A DNA stretch of 64,000 nt from an uncultured Acidobacteriia bacterium (GTDB lineage: Bacteria > Acidobacteriota > Terriglobia > Bryobacterales > Bryobacteraceae), in the NCBI GenBank assembly GCA_903881085.1, contig CAIRSA010000352.1, forward strand, positions 1-64,000, written 5' to 3'. Below the pieces are notes generated by a model that did no database searches, was not told the origin of the DNA, and worked only from the letters and a program-made list of their open reading frames with translations. This document shows, piece after piece, positions 6,957 through 14,762 of the stretch. Numbering within the stretch: the stretch's first letter is position 1; every line of letters starts with the position of its first letter. The position numbers were made by a program, and so were the translations under genes.

Positions 6957-9581
6957 GTGGAAGAATCAACGGTGGGTCCATCCTGGCAAGACATCGAGAA
7001 CGCGTTTGACAAGGCCGCCGAACTGGATGGTGAAGCGCGCGCGGAATTCCTGCGGTCGATTGCCGATCCGGCTTTGCGTCAGGAAGTGGAATCGCTGTTT
7101 GCCGCAGAGGAGCGTGGCGGCACAACATTGAGCGGCATGGTAAGCGACGTGGCTGCAACCATTGACGATGAAAGCGTCAAGCTCAAGTCGGTGGGTCCAT
7201 GGAGCATCTTGCGTTTGTTGGCATCCGGCGGCATGGGGGCGGTCTATCTTGCCGAACGGCAGGGCGAAGGGTTCAGCCAGAAGGCCGCGTTAAAACTGCT
7301 GCTGCGGGGATTCGAAGGCCGCTTCTTTGTGTCGCGTTTCCGCCAGGAGCGGCGGATTTTAGCGACGCTGGATCATCCTCATATCGCGCGTCTGCTGGAT
7401 GGCGGCACGGCCGACGATGGGCGGCCTTATCTCGCACTGGAGTTCATCGATGGGCCAAGCATTACGGAGTTTTGCAAGGACCTGTCCACCGAGCGCCGCT
7501 TGGAGCTTTTTCTCGACGTCTGCAATGCGGTGGAACATGCCCATCAAAGGATGGTGATCCATCGCGATCTGAAGCCATCCAATATTCTGGTGAATCGCGA
7601 AGGTCAGGTGAAGCTGCTGGACTTCGGGATCGCGAAGATGCTGGACTCCGAAACGTCGGGCGCGAGTGTGGCGCTGACTGGCACGGGAGTCAAACTTATG
7701 ACGCCCGACTACGCCGCGCCCGAGCAGATACGTGGCGAGACGATCACCACGGCCACGGACGTTTATTGCCTGGGGCTGGTGTTGCATGAATTGCTGACTG
7801 GACGAAAGCCGTTGCCGCTGCCCAAGGATGCGCCGCTGGAAGCCGCACGCATCATCTGCGAGCGGGATCCGGAACCGGCCGGCATGTCGCCCGATATCGA
7901 TGCGGTGATTCTCAAATGCCTGCGAAAGGAGCCCGCCGCTCGCTACGCTGCGGTTTCCGGTTTGCGTGAAGACCTGGAGCGCGTGTTGCGTGGCGACGCA
8001 GTCACAGCGTATCGCGGGGCGTGGACTTACCGCGCGGTGCGATGGATTCGCCGGTATCGATGGGGCGTTGGGGCGGTGGCTTTATTGCTGATTGCGATTG
8101 GCGGCGGCGTGGCTTCCACCGCACGGGAGGCGCGCATCGCACAACGGCGGTATGAAGATGTTCGCGAGTTGGCGCGCACTGTGATTTTCGATGTGTACGA
8201 TCAGGTCGAAATGTTGCCCGCGGCAACGAAGGCCCGCGAAACCATTGTGAATACCGCTTTGCGATACCTGGAGGGGATGCGCTCGGACGCGCAAAGCGAT
8301 CCTGGTCTGGCGATGGAGTTAGCCGCGGCCTATGTGAAAGTCGGTGATGTTCTGGGATATCCGCGGATGGCCAATCTGGGGCGGATGAAAGAAGCCGTGG
8401 AGAGCTTTGAGAAAGCCAAGGTACTCTACTGGAGTGTTGCCGCGCGCGAACCATTGCGGCCCGGCGTGAATGGCGGCCTGGGGCGAGTGGCCGCTCGCTT
8501 TGCGGCGGTCGCAAACACACAACAGCGGCTTGCCGAAGCGCTGCGATTGAGCGATGAGGCGGAGCGGTACGAAGCTGCGGAATATGCAGTCAGCGGCAAG
8601 AAGGACTTGGACCTGTTGGTTCATGTGGATCATGAGCGGTTTCTGGTTGCAAGTTTTCAACAGGACGCCGCAGGGTCTCGACAGCGGTGCCTGGAACTGC
8701 TCGGACATGGCGAGGAATTGGACCGCCGTCATTCCGACGCGAATAGCCGCTACTGGGTCTCGTGCGCGCGAGGACAGGCTATTCTTGCCGATGCTTACGC
8801 CGGCGAGCCGACAGCTGCCGTGAAAGCGATGCTCTCCCATCTGGTGGCTATCGAGCGTGAGGTAGCCAAAGAAGATGCCCACCTCTGGCTCAAATCCGAC
8901 CTTACGTTTTATGAAGCTGCCTTGGTTAATTTGTATTCGGGGCTGACGGTTCCCTCTGCCGGGAATCCCGCTGAAGCCGTGCGCGTCGCAGACGCCAGGC
9001 GGTTGCGACCGAAGTCCAGGCAAGCCGCGGATAGAGCTGACCTGCGAGTCCGCACGATTGAAGTGATGCAGCAGTGCGTTGAGTTGCCTGCCAGAAGTTA
9101 CGTGGATGCTGCCGCCGGCTTCAGGGAGTTCCTCTCCATCCGCCACGAGATTCATGAGTTGGAGAGCCGTGGACATTCCGACGTCTTTGACGATTCCGAT
9201 TATCTGCTGCTGAGCGTCGGAGGAGTGCGGGCATTGCGGCTGCTGGGCAGGCGGGAGGAGGCCGCGGCACAGGCGCAAACGGGATTGAAGCGAGTGGAAG
9301 CACTCAAGGAAGGCGACGAGTCGCCGCATGTCGCGCATGGGGAAAACGTGCTTCGCTTTGAGCAGGCTCTGCTTGGAATCGATATCGGGGGAGCGGTTCA
9401 AAAGGCAGTGCGCGTTCAGAAGTCATGGCCTTTGTCGCTGTTACTGAAGGGCGACGTGGTGAAGATCCTGGCGCTGAGCGGGGCGCGCGCCGAAGCGGCG
9501 AAGGTGCTTGCCAGTATGCCAGCCTGCGAATACCGGCGCAGGCTGGAGAGCGAATTCAGAAAAAACAAATTTTTTGATTGA
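6957..9581 (+). CDS. Membrane Ser/Thr protein kinase with TPR-like C-terminal region (kinase 1)
   Basis: 874 residues starting at GTG 6957, one base after the DUF1080 stop. The N-terminal 80 residues are a helical segment common to this kinase class (PSWQDIENAFDKAAELDGEAR). The kinase domain is complete: Gly loop LASGGMGAVY (88-97), Lys in AALKLL (113), IHRDLKPSN (201-209), LDFGIAK (221-227) and YAAPEQ (252-257). A single membrane helix follows at about 369-387 (WGVGAVALLLIAIGGGVAS), then about 480 residues of helical TPR-like sequence presumably outside the membrane. The paralogue at 9838 is closely similar along its whole length. A microprotein gene follows 81 bp downstream. The activating signal is unknown; the tail is the likely sensor. 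Confidence 0.93.
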   Translation: MEESTVGPSWQDIENAFDKAAELDGEARAEFLRSIADPALRQEVESLFAAEERGGTTLSGMVSDVAATIDDESVKLKSVGPWSILRLLASGGMGAVYLAERQGEGFSQKAALKLLLRGFEGRFFVSRFRQERRILATLDHPHIARLLDGGTADDGRPYLALEFIDGPSITEFCKDLSTERRLELFLDVCNAVEHAHQRMVIHRDLKPSNILVNREGQVKLLDFGIAKMLDSETSGASVALTGTGVKLMTPDYAAPEQIRGETITTATDVYCLGLVLHELLTGRKPLPLPKDAPLEAARIICERDPEPAGMSPDIDAVILKCLRKEPAARYAAVSGLREDLERVLRGDAVTAYRGAWTYRAVRWIRRYRWGVGAVALLLIAIGGGVASTAREARIAQRRYEDVRELARTVIFDVYDQVEMLPAATKARETIVNTALRYLEGMRSDAQSDPGLAMELAAAYVKVGDVLGYPRMANLGRMKEAVESFEKAKVLYWSVAAREPLRPGVNGGLGRVAARFAAVANTQQRLAEALRLSDEAERYEAAEYAVSGKKDLDLLVHVDHERFLVASFQQDAAGSRQRCLELLGHGEELDRRHSDANSRYWVSCARGQAILADAYAGEPTAAVKAMLSHLVAIEREVAKEDAHLWLKSDLTFYEAALVNLYSGLTVPSAGNPAEAVRVADARRLRPKSRQAADRADLRVRTIEVMQQCVELPARSYVDAAAGFREFLSIRHEIHELESRGHSDVFDDSDYLLLSVGGVRALRLLGRREEAAAQAQTGLKRVEALKEGDESPHVAHGENVLRFEQALLGIDIGGAVQKAVRVQKSWPLSLLLKGDVVKILALSGARAEAAKVLASMPACEYRRRLESEFRKNKFFD

Positions 9582-9583
9582 GA

Positions 9584-9617
9584 GTGATCAATTTGACCGT
9601 TCCATTTCGAATGTACT
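9584..9617 (+). promoter_or_regulatory. Conserved upstream block of NHNQ peptide gene 1 (GTGATC-N22-TGTACT)
   Basis: GTGATC at 9584-9589, exactly 22 bases, then TGTACT at 9612-9617, followed by CGTGTAGGCGG and a GGCGGCG/CGCTGCC hairpin before the Shine-Dalgarno. The same arrangement precedes the other three NHNQ genes. It begins three bases after the kinase stop codon. It could be a promoter read by an ECF-type sigma factor or a conserved RNA leader. Confidence 0.5.
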
Positions 9618-9662
9618 CGTGTAGGCGGCGGGAAACGCTGCCGCAATCAAAGGAGACTCGAA

Positions 9663-9728
9663 ATGAAAACGAAGACCAAAATGACTGCCGGCGCATTGAC
9701 CCCGAACCACAATCAAACCAGCCGCTAA
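9663..9728 (+). CDS. NHNQ microprotein 1 (single unit, 21 residues)
   Basis: Begins MKTKTKMTAGAL and ends TPNHNQTSR; TAA at 9726-9728. The start has a strong Shine-Dalgarno (AAAGGAGA, about 8 bases upstream). Seventeen of 21 residues match microprotein 2 at 12530, and the core AGxLxxNHNQ recurs in the two longer peptides at 57.8 and 58.9 kb. The peptide is basic at the N-terminus and has no secretion signal or membrane helix. It sits between two kinase genes and, with microprotein 2, upstream of an ECF sigma gene. I do not recognise the family and assign no function. Possible roles are a regulatory ligand or inhibitor of the kinase/sigma pair, or a precursor of a modified peptide. Confidence 0.7.
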   Translation: MKTKTKMTAGALTPNHNQTSR

Positions 9729-9745
9729 TTAAGATTTCAATCATC

Positions 9746-9782
9746 GGGGAAGCCGCGGTTGTACGGCAACCGCGGCTTCCCC
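9746..9782 (+). terminator. Perfect 16-bp hairpin between microprotein 1 and kinase 2
   Basis: GGGGAAGCCGCGGTTG (9746-9761), loop TACGG, then its exact complement (9767-9782). The stem is very stable. No long T tract follows on the plus strand (GTGTTCATTTGC), so it may be a weak terminator, a processing site or an mRNA stabiliser that sets the ratio of microprotein to kinase 2. Confidence 0.55.
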
Positions 9783-9837
9783 GTGTTCATTTGCGGTCAA
9801 CGCACTTGATCGATAGTGTACAAATCGGCTAAATTGA

Positions 9838-12450
9838 ATGCCTGTGACCCCATCCTGGCAGGAGATAGACGCCGCGTTTGTGCGGGCCGCCAATCTGGAA
9901 GGCGAAGCGCGCGCAGCGTTTCTTGATTCACTTGCGGATGCAACATTGCGGCGGGAAGTGGAAGCGTTGCTTGAGGCCGATGGCGATGCCGCGGGCCTGC
10001 TCACCGGTCTGGTGGGAGATGCCGCCGCGGCACTCGACGACGTTGACACTTTGGAGTTTGTCGGTGCATGGAAAATTCTACGGCCGCTGGCCGCAGGCGG
10101 GATGGGAACTGTCTACCTTGCGGAACGTGAGGGCGAAGGCTTTCGCCAAAAAGCCGCGCTGAAACTTTTGCGGCGCGGATTTGACAGCCGGTTTTTCGTA
10201 TCGCGCTTTCGCCAGGAGAGGCGCATTCTTGCTTCGCTTGAGCATCCACACATCGCCCACCTGTTGGATGGCGGCACGGCTGCCGACGGACGGCCCTATC
10301 TTGCGCTGGAATTCGTTGACGGCCAATCCATCACATCCTACTGTGCGGAGCTGCCGCAGGAGCAGCGCGTCCGCCTCTTCCTCGATGTTTGCTTCGCGGT
10401 GGATCACGCTCACCAGCGCATGGTGATTCACCGCGACATCAAGCCATCCAACATACTGGTGAATCGCGAGGGCCAGGTGAAACTGCTGGATTTCGGCATC
10501 GCTAAAATGCTGGATGCCGGGAGTTCCGACGAAAGCGTTGCCCTCACCGGTACCGGCGTGAAACTGATGACTCCGGAATACGCTGCGCCTGAGCAGGTGC
10601 GCGGCGGGACCATCACTGCCGCGACGGATGTCTATTGCCTGGGCCTTGTCCTTTATGAAGTGCTCACCGGGCGTAAGCCTTTGGCCTTGCCCGCGGACGC
10701 GCCACTGGAGGCAGCGCGGCTGATCTGCGAGCAGGAACCGGCGGCGACCGGTTTGCCGCCGGATCTTGACGCCGTGGTTCGCAAGTGCCTGCGCAAGGAG
10801 CCCTCCTCAAGATACTCCGTTGTGGCCGGATTAAGCGCAGACCTGGAGCGGGTGCTGCGTGGCGACGCGGTCTCAGCTTATCGCGGGGCCTTTAGTTATC
10901 GCGCAGGGAAGTGGCTGCGGCGCTATCGCTGGGGCGTGGCTGCAGCGGTGCTGGTGTTGCTTGCCGTTGGGGGCGGCGTGTTCGCAACGGCCCGCCAGGC
11001 GCGCATCGCGCAGAAGCGTTATGAGGACGTGCGCCGGCTTGCGCGCACCGTGATCTTCGATGTGTACGATCAGGTGGAGATGCTGCCCGCGGCGACCAAA
11101 GCGCGAGAGACCATCGTGAATACGGCGCTCGAGTATCTGCAGGGACTCAGCGTTGATGCACGTGACGATCCAGGATTGGCCATGGAACTGGCAGCAGCCT
11201 ATGTAAAGGTTGGCGATGTTTTAGGTTACCCACGCATGCCGAATCTTGGGCGGCTCAAAGAGGCGGTGGGGAGCTTTCAAAAGGCCAGGACTTTGTATAA
11301 TAGCGTTGCGGTGCAGCAGCCAGGCAGGCCTGGCGTCAGGCGAGGACTGGCCCGTATCTCCGCACGAATGGCCGCGGTTGCAAATAACCAGCAACAACTG
11401 GACGAAGCCATGCGCCTGGTTGAGGAAGCGGAGCGGTTGGAAAGGCAGGAATCCGCTGGAGACGCCAATCGGGATTGGGATCTGCTTGTGCATCTGGATT
11501 ATGAACGCGTGGTAGCAGCGGGATTTCGAGAAGACGCCGCCGATCACCGCTCGCGACTGGCGGAGTTGGGTAGAGACGCGGCCGAACTGTATCGAATTCG
11601 TCCTGACGAAAACAGCCGGTATTGGATTTCCCTCGTGCGGCGCCAGACCATTTTGTCGAACGCGTTTTCCGGCGAGCCGTCGCTTGCTTTTCAGCAGCTT
11701 CTTCCGGAACTGGCAGTGATGAAGAGAGAAGTTTCCGCGGAAAACATTCATCCGTGGCTGAAATCCGATCTGCTTTACTATAACGCCAATTTGACGTACT
11801 TCCTTTCGGGCTTGACCTTTCCATCTGCTGGACGGCCGGCTGACGCCGTCCGGGTTGCCGATGGCGGCGGCGTGGTTCCATCTACCATTCAGTCCTCCGA
11901 TCGGGCGGACTTGCGCCTGCGAGTGCATGATTTAATGCGGCGATGCGGTGTGCTGCCGGCCAGGGCGTTCTTAGATGCCAAGGCGGCGCTTGGTGAGTTC
12001 GTGGCTATACGGCAAGCCATGGACGAGTTGAAACGTTCCGGCAATTCCGATGCGTTTGACGATGTGGATTATTTGCAACTGGCAGTGGGCGGCGTTCGAT
12101 CCTTGCGCTTGTTGGGGCGAAAGGACGAGGCTGCCATCGAAGCGGTGAAGGGTTTGGCGCAGTTGGAGTCATTGAAGGAAGATGCGAAATCGCCTCAAGT
12201 GGTGCATTGCGAAAACGTGCTTCGATTTGAACAGGCACTGCTTGGTATCGATATTCAGACTGCTGTGCAACGGGCCCGCCTGGTTCAGTTGTTCTGGCCG
12301 TTTGCTCTTTTGCTGAAAGGCGACGTCATCAAGATCCTTTCCATCAGCGGAGAGCGGACCGAGGCGCAGAAGGTCCTGGAAAGCCTGCCGGCGTGTGAGT
12401 ACCACCGCCGGCTGGAGCAGGAATTTAAAAGCAACAAATTTTTAGATTAG
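9838..12450 (+). CDS. Membrane Ser/Thr protein kinase with TPR-like C-terminal region (kinase 2)
   Basis: 870 residues, a tandem paralogue of kinase 1 (6957). It shows the Gly loop LAAGGMGTVYLAE, AALKLL lysine, IHRDIKPSN, LDFGIAK and YAAPEQ motifs, a single helix WGVAAAVLVLLAVGGGVFA, and the shared RTVIFDVYDQVEMLPAATKA segment after the membrane. The ends also match (NKFFD in kinase 1, NKFLD in kinase 2), and the 80 bases after each stop are alike, so the duplicated unit was kinase plus microprotein leader. ATG 9838 aligns with the kinase 1 start region; no clear Shine-Dalgarno is seen. It probably phosphorylates a cytoplasmic partner in response to an external signal, with the neighbouring ECF sigma gene a candidate target system. 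Confidence 0.93.
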   Translation: MPVTPSWQEIDAAFVRAANLEGEARAAFLDSLADATLRREVEALLEADGDAAGLLTGLVGDAAAALDDVDTLEFVGAWKILRPLAAGGMGTVYLAEREGEGFRQKAALKLLRRGFDSRFFVSRFRQERRILASLEHPHIAHLLDGGTAADGRPYLALEFVDGQSITSYCAELPQEQRVRLFLDVCFAVDHAHQRMVIHRDIKPSNILVNREGQVKLLDFGIAKMLDAGSSDESVALTGTGVKLMTPEYAAPEQVRGGTITAATDVYCLGLVLYEVLTGRKPLALPADAPLEAARLICEQEPAATGLPPDLDAVVRKCLRKEPSSRYSVVAGLSADLERVLRGDAVSAYRGAFSYRAGKWLRRYRWGVAAAVLVLLAVGGGVFATARQARIAQKRYEDVRRLARTVIFDVYDQVEMLPAATKARETIVNTALEYLQGLSVDARDDPGLAMELAAAYVKVGDVLGYPRMPNLGRLKEAVGSFQKARTLYNSVAVQQPGRPGVRRGLARISARMAAVANNQQQLDEAMRLVEEAERLERQESAGDANRDWDLLVHLDYERVVAAGFREDAADHRSRLAELGRDAAELYRIRPDENSRYWISLVRRQTILSNAFSGEPSLAFQQLLPELAVMKREVSAENIHPWLKSDLLYYNANLTYFLSGLTFPSAGRPADAVRVADGGGVVPSTIQSSDRADLRLRVHDLMRRCGVLPARAFLDAKAALGEFVAIRQAMDELKRSGNSDAFDDVDYLQLAVGGVRSLRLLGRKDEAAIEAVKGLAQLESLKEDAKSPQVVHCENVLRFEQALLGIDIQTAVQRARLVQLFWPFALLLKGDVIKILSISGERTEAQKVLESLPACEYHRRLEQEFKSNKFLD

Positions 12451-12451
12451 C

Positions 12452-12485
12452 GTGATCAATTCCAGCGGCCGATTTCGAATGTGTA
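12452..12485 (+). promoter_or_regulatory. Conserved upstream block of NHNQ peptide gene 2 (GTGATC-N22-TGTGTA)
   Basis: GTGATC 12452-12457, 22 bases, TGTGTA 12480-12485, then GGTGAAGGCGG and a GGCGGCG-GGATA-CGCTGCC hairpin. It has the same order and spacing as the other three copies. Confidence 0.5.
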
Positions 12486-12529
12486 GGTGAAGGCGGCGGG
12501 ATACGCTGCCGAACAAAAGGAGAATCGAA

Positions 12530-12595
12530 ATGAAAACCAAAACGAACATGACCGCCGGCGCTTTGACCCCGAACCACAACCAATCGGTTCGCTAA
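12530..12595 (+). CDS. NHNQ microprotein 2 (single unit, 21 residues)
   Basis: Starts MKTKTNMTAGAL and ends TPNHNQSVR, TAA 12593-12595, with an AAAAGGAG Shine-Dalgarno eight bases before the ATG. The ECF sigma gene starts only three bases after the stop and has no Shine-Dalgarno of its own, so translation of the sigma factor is probably coupled to that of this peptide. This makes the microprotein an obligatory upstream cistron of the sigma gene. Family and function are unknown to me; see the copies at 9663, 57754 and 58857. Confidence 0.7.
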   Translation: MKTKTNMTAGALTPNHNQSVR

Positions 12596-12598
12596 TTC

Positions 12599-13174
12599 GT
12601 GGCGCCCAACTTGAATACAGGCGAAGTGACCAGCCTGCTGGTCCAGTGGCGCTCGGGTGACGTTGAAGTCCCTGAGCGCCTCATGCCGTTGTTGTATGCG
12701 GAACTTCGTAAGATCGCTTCCTCCCACCTTCGCCGGTCCCAAGGCTATAACACTCTCCAACCGACTGCCCTCATTCACGAGGCATGGCTGCGCCTGGCAG
12801 ATCAAACGCAAGTGAATGCTTCTGACCGCATCCATTTTTTCGGCATCTGCTCGCGGCTCATGCGGTTAATCCTGGTGGATAACCTGCGCCAGAAAAATGC
12901 GGGAAAGCGCGGCGGCGGCCTGGGCAATGTTCCGCTGAACGAGGCGGTTGCGGGCGCCAAGCAACAGGGCCGGGATGTGGAAGCGCTGCATATGGCGCTC
13001 GAAGCCCTGGAAAAGATCGATACGCGCAAAGCACAGATCGTTGAACTGCGCTATTTCGGCGGCCTGACCGCTGAGGAGATCTCGCAGCACCTGAACATCG
13101 GCACGGCAACCATCACACGGGATTTACGCACTGCGCAAGCGTGGCTGGCGCGCGAACTTGGCGCAACTCGTTAA
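12599..13174 (+). CDS. ECF RNA polymerase sigma factor (X6/TIGR02999 type)
   Basis: 191 residues from GTG 12599. Region 2 is visible as LLYAELRKIASSHLRRSQGYNTLQPTALIHEAWLRL and the FFGICSRLMRLILVDNLR stretch. Region 4 follows near the C-terminus (IVELRYFGGLTAEEISQHLNIGTATITRDLRTAQAWLAREL) with its helix-turn-helix. Sigma factors of this class are frequently encoded beside Ser/Thr kinases in Acidobacteria and Planctomycetes and usually lack a classic anti-sigma gene, as here. It lies three bases behind microprotein 2 and is likely expressed by translational coupling. The candidate target is the GTGAKC-N22-TGT block shared by the microprotein genes, which is inference. Confidence 0.92.
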   Translation: MAPNLNTGEVTSLLVQWRSGDVEVPERLMPLLYAELRKIASSHLRRSQGYNTLQPTALIHEAWLRLADQTQVNASDRIHFFGICSRLMRLILVDNLRQKNAGKRGGGLGNVPLNEAVAGAKQQGRDVEALHMALEALEKIDTRKAQIVELRYFGGLTAEEISQHLNIGTATITRDLRTAQAWLARELGATR

Positions 13175-13189
13175 GCGATAATAGGCTGC

Positions 13190-14212
13190 ATGCGAACCAA
13201 GTGGTTACTGAGTTTTTGCCTGCTTTCGGCGGGCGCATTGAGCGCGGCTTCGCGCAATCTGGAGATCTATTGGATCGATGCCGAGGGCGGCGCTGCAACA
13301 TTGATCGTGTCGCCAAGCGGCCAATCGATGCTGGTCGATACGGCGAATCGAACGTCCGATGATCGAGACGCCAGGCGCATTTTCGCCGCGGCGGAAAAAG
13401 CCGGGCTGAAGCAGATCGATATTCTTCTGACAACCCACTATCATGGCGATCACATGGGCGCAATGCCTGCGCTGGTGAAGTTGATTCCGATCAAGATGTA
13501 TATGGACCACGGGCCGTCGATTGAATTATCGCGGCCAAACGTGGCGGCAGCCTATAAGGCCTACGAAGAGCAGACCGCCGGTCATCGCAAAGTGCTGAAG
13601 CCAGGCGACCGCATTCCGCTGAAGGGTGTGGAAATCACTACCCTGATGTCCGCCGGCGAAGCGATTGCTCAAACGATGAAAGGCGCGGGCGCGAAGAACC
13701 TGGCCTGCGCCGATTTCAAGGAGCACAATGGCGAGCCCGATCCCGACAATGACATGAGTGTCGGCTTCCTGCTGAAGTTCGGCAAGTTCAAGTTCATCGA
13801 TATGGGCGATCTGACGTGGAACTTCGAGAAGAAGGCTGTTTGCCCGGAAAATCGCATTGGCACTGTGGATGTCTACCAGACTACGCACCATGGTCTGGAC
13901 CGCTCTAATTCGCCGCAGTTTGTGTGGGCCATTCAGCCGAAGGTGGCGGTGATGAATAACGGGCCGCGCAAGGGCGGGCAGCCGAGCGTGTTTGAGACGC
14001 TGCGCAAATCACCGGGGCTGGAAGACATCTGGCAGGGCCACCTGGCATTGCTCACTCCGAAGGAGATCAATACCGGCGAGCAGATGATTGCCAACCTGGA
14101 ACCTACAGCGGAATGCAAGGGCAATCTGTTGAAGCTCTCCGTGGCGCCAGATGGCAAATATACAATGACCAACTTGCGCACTGGCTTCAGCAAATCCTAC
14201 CAATCGAAATAG
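13190..14212 (+). CDS. Secreted metallo-beta-lactamase-fold hydrolase (ComEC/Rec2-like) 1
   Basis: 340 residues with a lipobox-free signal peptide (MRTKWLLSFCLLSAGALSA). The metal site THYHGDHMG (HxHxDH) is present, then DMGDLTW and TTHHG for the later metal ligands. The opening IYWIDAEGGAATLIVSPSGQ is typical of ComEC C-terminal-like MBL proteins found alone in Acidobacteria. Substrate unknown; possibly a phosphodiester or lactone hydrolysed in the periplasm. A GATAAT box at 13177-13182 lies seven bases before the ATG, so transcription could start at or near the start codon. A paralogue is encoded at 14763-15767 on the other strand, on the far side of the fasciclin gene. Confidence 0.85.
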   Translation: MRTKWLLSFCLLSAGALSAASRNLEIYWIDAEGGAATLIVSPSGQSMLVDTANRTSDDRDARRIFAAAEKAGLKQIDILLTTHYHGDHMGAMPALVKLIPIKMYMDHGPSIELSRPNVAAAYKAYEEQTAGHRKVLKPGDRIPLKGVEITTLMSAGEAIAQTMKGAGAKNLACADFKEHNGEPDPDNDMSVGFLLKFGKFKFIDMGDLTWNFEKKAVCPENRIGTVDVYQTTHHGLDRSNSPQFVWAIQPKVAVMNNGPRKGGQPSVFETLRKSPGLEDIWQGHLALLTPKEINTGEQMIANLEPTAECKGNLLKLSVAPDGKYTMTNLRTGFSKSYQSK

Positions 14213-14251
14213 AGCAAAGAATAACGCCTTTTCTCAAAGACCTTCATCCAA

Positions 14252-14283
14252 GTAAGTGAGCCGGAAGAGATCGGTTCACTTAC
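14252..14283 (+). promoter_or_regulatory. Near-perfect dyad in the leader of the fasciclin gene
   Basis: GTAAGTGAGCCG (14252-14263), eight-base loop, CGGTTCACTTAC (14272-14283): 12 pairs with one G-T wobble. It lies just upstream of the GGAG Shine-Dalgarno (about 14288) and ATG 14300. It could be an operator for a dimeric repressor or an mRNA hairpin; no T tract follows. Confidence 0.5.
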
Positions 14284-14299
14284 CTCTGGAGATTCAAAA

Positions 14300-14761
14300 A
14301 TGAAAAAATCGTTGTCCTTACTTGTGAGTATTGCTGCGTTATCACTGACCGCTTCGGCTGCCGACATTGTGGATACAGCCGTATCCGCCGGTAGCTTTAC
14401 TACCCTGGTGGCTGCCGTAAAGGCCGCCGGATTGGTCGATACCCTGAAGGGCGCTGGCCCGTTTACCGTATTCGCCCCCACCGATGAAGCATTCGCCAAG
14501 TTGCCCGCGGGCGCCGTGGAAGGCCTGCTGAAAGATCCTGAAGCGCTGAAGAAGATCCTGACCTACCACGTGGTTTCCGGCAAGGTGATGGCCGCCGATG
14601 TAGTGAAAATGAAGAGCGCTGCCACCGTAGAAGGCCAGTCCGTACAAATCATGGCAGAGGGCGGCAAGGTCATGATCAACAACGCCACGGTAGTGAAGGC
14701 TGATATCGCTTGCGATAACGGTGTGATCCATGTGATCGACACCGTCATCATGCCGAAATAG
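14300..14761 (+). CDS. Secreted fasciclin-domain protein
   Basis: 153 residues with a cleavable signal ([20 protein letters not shown]) and one FAS1 domain. It contains the H1 box [33 protein letters not shown], and the C-terminal H2-type [15 protein letters not shown]1 proteins mediate adhesion to surfaces, matrix or other cells. The gene has a good GGAG Shine-Dalgarno and a 12-bp dyad in its leader, suggesting its own regulation. It is close to the usual length for single-domain bacterial FAS1 proteins. Confidence 0.93.
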   Translation: MKKSLSLLVSIAALSLTASAADIVDTAVSAGSFTTLVAAVKAAGLVDTLKGAGPFTVFAPTDEAFAKLPAGAVEGLLKDPEALKKILTYHVVSGKVMAADVVKMKSAATVEGQSVQIMAEGGKVMINNATVVKADIACDNGVIHVIDTVIMPK

Positions 14762-14762
14762 C

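Noticed and set aside
8319-9401. 360-codon minus-strand frame across kinase 1
   Set aside because: Shadow of the kinase tail; no family resemblance.
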